Assembly: GCA_947176675.1 (NCBI GenBank)
Contig: CAMWRN010000082.1
Span: 1 to 8,844, forward strand
Length of the DNA stretch: 8,844 nt
Reading direction: 5' to 3'
Origin: an uncultured Clostridia bacterium
GTDB taxonomy: Bacteria > Bacillota > Clostridia > Oscillospirales > Ruminococcaceae
Every line of letters begins with the position of its first letter. Position 1 is the first letter of the stretch. The notes beneath the pieces were generated by a model. The model was not told where the DNA came from. It searched no databases and worked only from the letters and a program-made list of their open reading frames with translations. The position numbers and the translations under genes are program-made. This document shows, in pieces, positions 6,186 to 8,844 of this stretch.

Positions 6186-7544
6186 ATGAAAAAGATAATA
6201 TATGCTTTTTGCACTGTATTTGCGGTGATCTGTATGGCTGCGTGCACAAATAACAATGAAAATTATGAATCAACCAAGGTCACGCCGAGAATAATTCTGA
6301 CCGAAGCAGAGACCGAACCTGCCGGTAAACCTGTTTTGTCGGAAAATCAGACTAAGTTCACTAACGGTATAACCTATGAGGGTAAAAACGGATACTGGCA
6401 TATATACGGTACCCCCGAGAAAACCTGCTTTGTTACGCTTGCGGGAGGAACATCGGTAATACCCGAATGGTTTGAAAGCGGTAAAAAGCTGTATATTTCA
6501 TTAAACACGGATACGGCGGCAAAGCTTGTATTCAGAGCTTTCAGCGATGAAGCGCCCGACGGAGTTACTTTGTTGTCGGCACAGGGAAGCACTGTTTTTG
6601 AAGTACCTGATATGAGGGGATATAGGGGTTTGGCAATAAGACTTCAGGTAACGGGCGGCAGCGGAGAAATAGACACAGTCGTACATCCCATTATAAGCGA
6701 CGAACCTATATATTACGGAACGCCAATGCTAACTATTATTGATGATGACGGTGATATTCACTACCTGAAAGACATACTCCCTTTGTGTCAGGAAATGAAC
6801 GTAAATATTGCTTCTGCCGTTACTACAACAAGAGTCGGAAGCTCTGACAGATGGATGTCATGGGAAGATATCAAAAATTGTTACAATCAGGGTATGGAGA
6901 TACTGTGTCACACATATTCTCACCCCACACCGTCCGAACTTGATGATATGAGTGATGAGGAAATAATCGAAAGGTTAAATACAGCTTTTACCACCCTTAT
7001 GGAAAAAAATGGAATAAAAACAGGGGATATTATTGTTTATTCGTCCAGTACCGGATACACCGAACGTATGCGTAAAGCCGCGGAGCAAATATTCAAGGCA
7101 GGAATAGTGATAGGCGGAAATACTGTGAACACAGCCGATTCCAATCCGTACAACCTTAAACGCTACAGAATAGATTTTGCTACGGGAGACGGAGACCAAT
7201 CCAAAGAAGACTATTGTCTTGAGGATATGAAAGCATATATTGACACCGTTTCCGACAGCGGCGGCTGGGAGATATGGATGTTCCACACATCAAATACAAA
7301 ATGGAGACAGCTCGTTGAGGTAAACGCTGACGGAAGCATTGCATATGACAGCGAGGGAAACGTAATACCTCTGTGTGACGATAACGGAGAACCCGTTCTT
7401 GATGAGGACGGAAGTCAGTATGAACTGACAGTGGGACACATTGTTTATGTGCCGATGCTTAAAACAGCAATAAATTATGCACAGGAAAAAGGGGTAAAAA
7501 TTGTTACGGCTGAAGAAGGCTTCAGCGCTTATTTTGACGAATGA
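6186..7544 (+). CDS. Lipoprotein polysaccharide deacetylase (NodB-type) with an N-terminal accessory domain
   Basis: The 452-residue protein carries a lipoprotein signal: MKK, a hydrophobic core and a MAAC lipobox with C20, so it should be anchored on the outer face of the membrane. A Thr/Glu-rich linker (about 21-55) leads to a beta-rich domain (about 57-170; GITYEGKNGYWHIYG at 61-75, LYISLN at 102-107) that looks like a carbohydrate-binding or jelly-roll module. The NodB domain follows: DDDGD (186-190) as motif 1, CHTYSHP with metal-ligand candidates H242 and H246 (241-247), and WEIWMFH with H367. The usual R-x-P-Y/G motif 3 is replaced by VYSSSTGY (284-291). Between H367 and the last helix is an acidic insertion (about 378-412) with DG/EG/NG turns. 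The family hydrolyses N- or O-acetyl groups on sugars with a metal ion. AAAGGGA (6172-6178) stands 7 bases before ATG. It probably trims the exported glycan; catalytic activity is likely but unproven. Confidence 0.9.
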   Translation: MKKIIYAFCTVFAVICMAACTNNNENYESTKVTPRIILTEAETEPAGKPVLSENQTKFTNGITYEGKNGYWHIYGTPEKTCFVTLAGGTSVIPEWFESGKKLYISLNTDTAAKLVFRAFSDEAPDGVTLLSAQGSTVFEVPDMRGYRGLAIRLQVTGGSGEIDTVVHPIISDEPIYYGTPMLTIIDDDGDIHYLKDILPLCQEMNVNIASAVTTTRVGSSDRWMSWEDIKNCYNQGMEILCHTYSHPTPSELDDMSDEEIIERLNTAFTTLMEKNGIKTGDIIVYSSSTGYTERMRKAAEQIFKAGIVIGGNTVNTADSNPYNLKRYRIDFATGDGDQSKEDYCLEDMKAYIDTVSDSGGWEIWMFHTSNTKWRQLVEVNADGSIAYDSEGNVIPLCDDNGEPVLDEDGSQYELTVGHIVYVPMLKTAINYAQEKGVKIVTAEEGFSAYFDE

Positions 7545-7579
7545 CCTTAACATAGCCGTATATCAAAGGCTTTGTAAGG
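7545..7579 (+). repeat. Imperfect nested hairpin between deacetylase and PrpD-like genes
   Basis: CCTTA (7545-7549) can pair with TAAGG (7575-7579), and inside it AGCC (7554-7557) with GGCT (7568-7571). The stem is interrupted and not followed by a U-run, so it is unlikely to be an intrinsic terminator. It may be mRNA structure or a processing site, or chance. Confidence 0.2.
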
Positions 7580-7596
7580 TATATCGGGAGGATATA
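7580..7596 (+). promoter_or_regulatory. Ribosome binding site of the PrpD-like gene, in a small hairpin loop
   Basis: GGGAGG (7586-7591) is only 4 bases from ATG 7596. TATATC (7580-7585) and GATATA (7591-7596) are perfectly complementary, leaving GGGAG as a 5-base loop and the first base of the start codon in the stem. The stem is AT-rich and probably weak. Confidence 0.45.
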
Positions 7597-8844
7597 TGAA
7601 CAGATCGATCGAGTTTTTGAACAGCATAGATTCGGTATATAAGCAGAATATACCGGACAAAGTTCTGAAAAGAGCCTCGGAATCCCTGCTTGACTATCTG
7701 GCGGTAACATGCGCAGGAGTAAAGTTTCAGGAGGAAAAGCTGGAAAAATATTATTCGTTTACCGAACCGGAAACAGGAATATTTACAGCTGTCGGCACCG
7801 GTAAAAAGCTTGCTCTGAAAGACGCAGTGTTCCTCAATGGCTTGAACGGTCATGCTCTTGACTTTGACGATGGTACCAATTCGGGGATAATACATCTTGG
7901 TTCCCCTGTTTTTTCGCTTCTTCTTCCTTTGGCACAGAGATATGATATCAGCATAGAGAATCTGCTCAAAGCCGCAGTAATAGGTTACGAGACTTCTTAC
8001 ACGATGGCGGTCTCCATACAGCCCGAACACAAGGCGCTCGGTTATCATGCTACGGGTACGTGCGGCGTTCTTGGGGCAGTTGCAGCCGCGTCATATATGC
8101 TTGGATTTTCCGATGAAGAGCGTTTTCAAGCGTTTTCGGCAGCGTGCGTATCCGCTTCGGGTATGCTGAAAGTATTGGATAACGGTTCGGAGCTTAAACC
8201 ATACAATGCGGCTAAAACCGCATTACTGGCGCTGACAAGCATTCAGCTTGCAAAAGCAGGATTTAAGGGAGACCCTGATCCGCTCGGAGGAAACCGCGGC
8301 TATTTTAAGATGATGACGGGAAAAAATGATATTGAACTGAAGCCTGTGCTTTTGAACGGAACGTATGCGGTTCAAAAAACTTATACAAAGCCTTATGCGT
8401 CATGCCGTTATACACACCCATCCGTTGAAGCGGCGATCAGATTAAGAGATCGTTATGGCATCAAAGCCGAAGAGATAAAACAAATAAGCATTAAAACCTA
8501 TTCCCTCGCTGTTTCGGGACATGATCATACTGACATTCCGAATTCTTACTCTGCAAAAATGAGCATACCTTACAGCACGGCTGTCGGACTTATTTTCGGA
8601 AAAGCGGGTTTGCAGGAATTCAGCGAGGAGAATGTGAAAAGAAAAGATATCGACGGACTTGTAAAAAAGATAAATGTTTCCTCGGACGATGACCTTAGCC
8701 GGGCGTTTCCCGAAATTCAGCCCGCAGTTGTAAACATTGAAACTTCAAAGGGGAATTTTTCCATTCGTGTTGATTTTCCAAAGGGCGAGCCCGAAAATCC
8801 CTTAAACAGTGAGGAATTCAGGGAAAGATACGACGGTCTTATGA
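7596..8844 (+). CDS. MmgE/PrpD-family protein (2-methylcitrate dehydratase/cis-aconitate decarboxylase-like), 3' end missing
   Basis: The frame is open from ATG 7596 to the window edge (416 codons, no stop). Family members are usually about 450 residues, so only a short C-terminal part is missing. Hallmarks in order: GHALDFDDG (85-93); H100 in the following loop; LGYHATGTCGVLGAVAAA (148-165) with H151; SASGML (186-191) then GSELKPYNAAKTA (197-209) with K201; KPYASCRYTHPSVEAA (265-280); and NSYSAKMSIPYSTAVGLI (316-333). These match the fold of 2-methylcitrate dehydratase and of cis-aconitate decarboxylase, including counterparts of the active-site Asp, His and Lys residues. The common K-x-L-H-A-G-x-A-A segment reads KPYNAAKTA, lacking its His. 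The enzyme should be cytoplasmic and act on a small tricarboxylic or hydroxy acid; the substrate is unknown. No propionate or methylcitrate genes are adjacent. In this cluster it may make an organic-acid building block or decoration. It is richer in G+C than the genes at the left end. Confidence 0.9.
   Translation, partial: MNRSIEFLNSIDSVYKQNIPDKVLKRASESLLDYLAVTCAGVKFQEEKLEKYYSFTEPETGIFTAVGTGKKLALKDAVFLNGLNGHALDFDDGTNSGIIHLGSPVFSLLLPLAQRYDISIENLLKAAVIGYETSYTMAVSIQPEHKALGYHATGTCGVLGAVAAASYMLGFSDEERFQAFSAACVSASGMLKVLDNGSELKPYNAAKTALLALTSIQLAKAGFKGDPDPLGGNRGYFKMMTGKNDIELKPVLLNGTYAVQKTYTKPYASCRYTHPSVEAAIRLRDRYGIKAEEIKQISIKTYSLAVSGHDHTDIPNSYSAKMSIPYSTAVGLIFGKAGLQEFSEENVKRKDIDGLVKKINVSSDDDLSRAFPEIQPAVVNIETSKGNFSIRVDFPKGEPENPLNSEEFRERYDGLM

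Noticed and set aside
6378..7600. Frameshift or decay in the deacetylase because motif 3 is atypical
   Set aside because: The frame is intact and the other metal-binding and late His motifs are in order and at normal spacing.
7563..8048. Antisense open frame of 161 codons opposite the PrpD-like gene
   Set aside because: The sense strand carries clear PrpD-family motifs throughout; the antisense protein has no recognisable features.
1..8844. Mobile elements, tRNA genes or CRISPR repeats
   Set aside because: Reading both strands showed no transposase, terminal repeats, tRNA-like cloverleaf or regularly spaced repeats.

Overview
The window is a stretch of one co-directional (+ strand) cell-surface polysaccharide (capsule or exopolysaccharide) gene cluster. 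The AT-rich codon use, strong AGGAGG-type ribosome binding sites, very short intergenic gaps and protein styles (sugar-transfer-associated ATP-grasp, small PglC-like initiating transferase, Wzy/Wzx pair, lipoprotein deacetylase) point to a Gram-positive anaerobe of the Clostridia, most like Ruminococcus/Oscillospiraceae. That placement is an inference from style; no phylogenetic marker is present.

Layout: (1-57) the last 18 codons of an unidentified upstream gene; (112-1284) a sugar-transfer-associated ATP-grasp protein; (1305-2048) a membrane-bound undecaprenyl-phosphate sugar-phosphate transferase that starts repeat-unit synthesis; (about 2069-3415) a polytopic Wzy-like polymerase; (3388-4848) a Wzx-type flippase overlapping the polymerase; (4915-6153) a second, unrelated CarB-like ATP-grasp ligase; (6186-7544) an exported lipoprotein with a NodB-type polysaccharide deacetylase domain; (7596-end) an MmgE/PrpD-family protein, cut by the window edge. 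Gaps are at most 66 bases and no intrinsic terminator is visible between genes, so all are probably one operon that continues in both directions.

The genes fit a Wzx/Wzy-dependent pathway. The initiating transferase loads the first sugar-phosphate on undecaprenyl phosphate, glycosyltransferases (none in this window, so presumably upstream) extend the unit, the flippase moves it outward, the polymerase links units, and the lipoprotein deacetylase could trim acetyl groups outside the membrane. The two ATP-grasp enzymes and the PrpD-like protein are the unusual part. Together they suggest that a small carboxylic acid or amino acid is made or activated and attached to the glycan, but this is a hypothesis.

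The sequence-level oddities are a polymerase gene with a strong Shine-Dalgarno but no ATG/GTG/TTG at the right distance (an ATA sits there), a 7-bp hairpin placed exactly between the Shine-Dalgarno and the start codon of the second ATP-grasp gene, and a G+C rise from about 32% to about 48% across the window in hand-counted samples. The window holds no RNA genes, IS elements, CRISPR arrays or long repeats that I can see.
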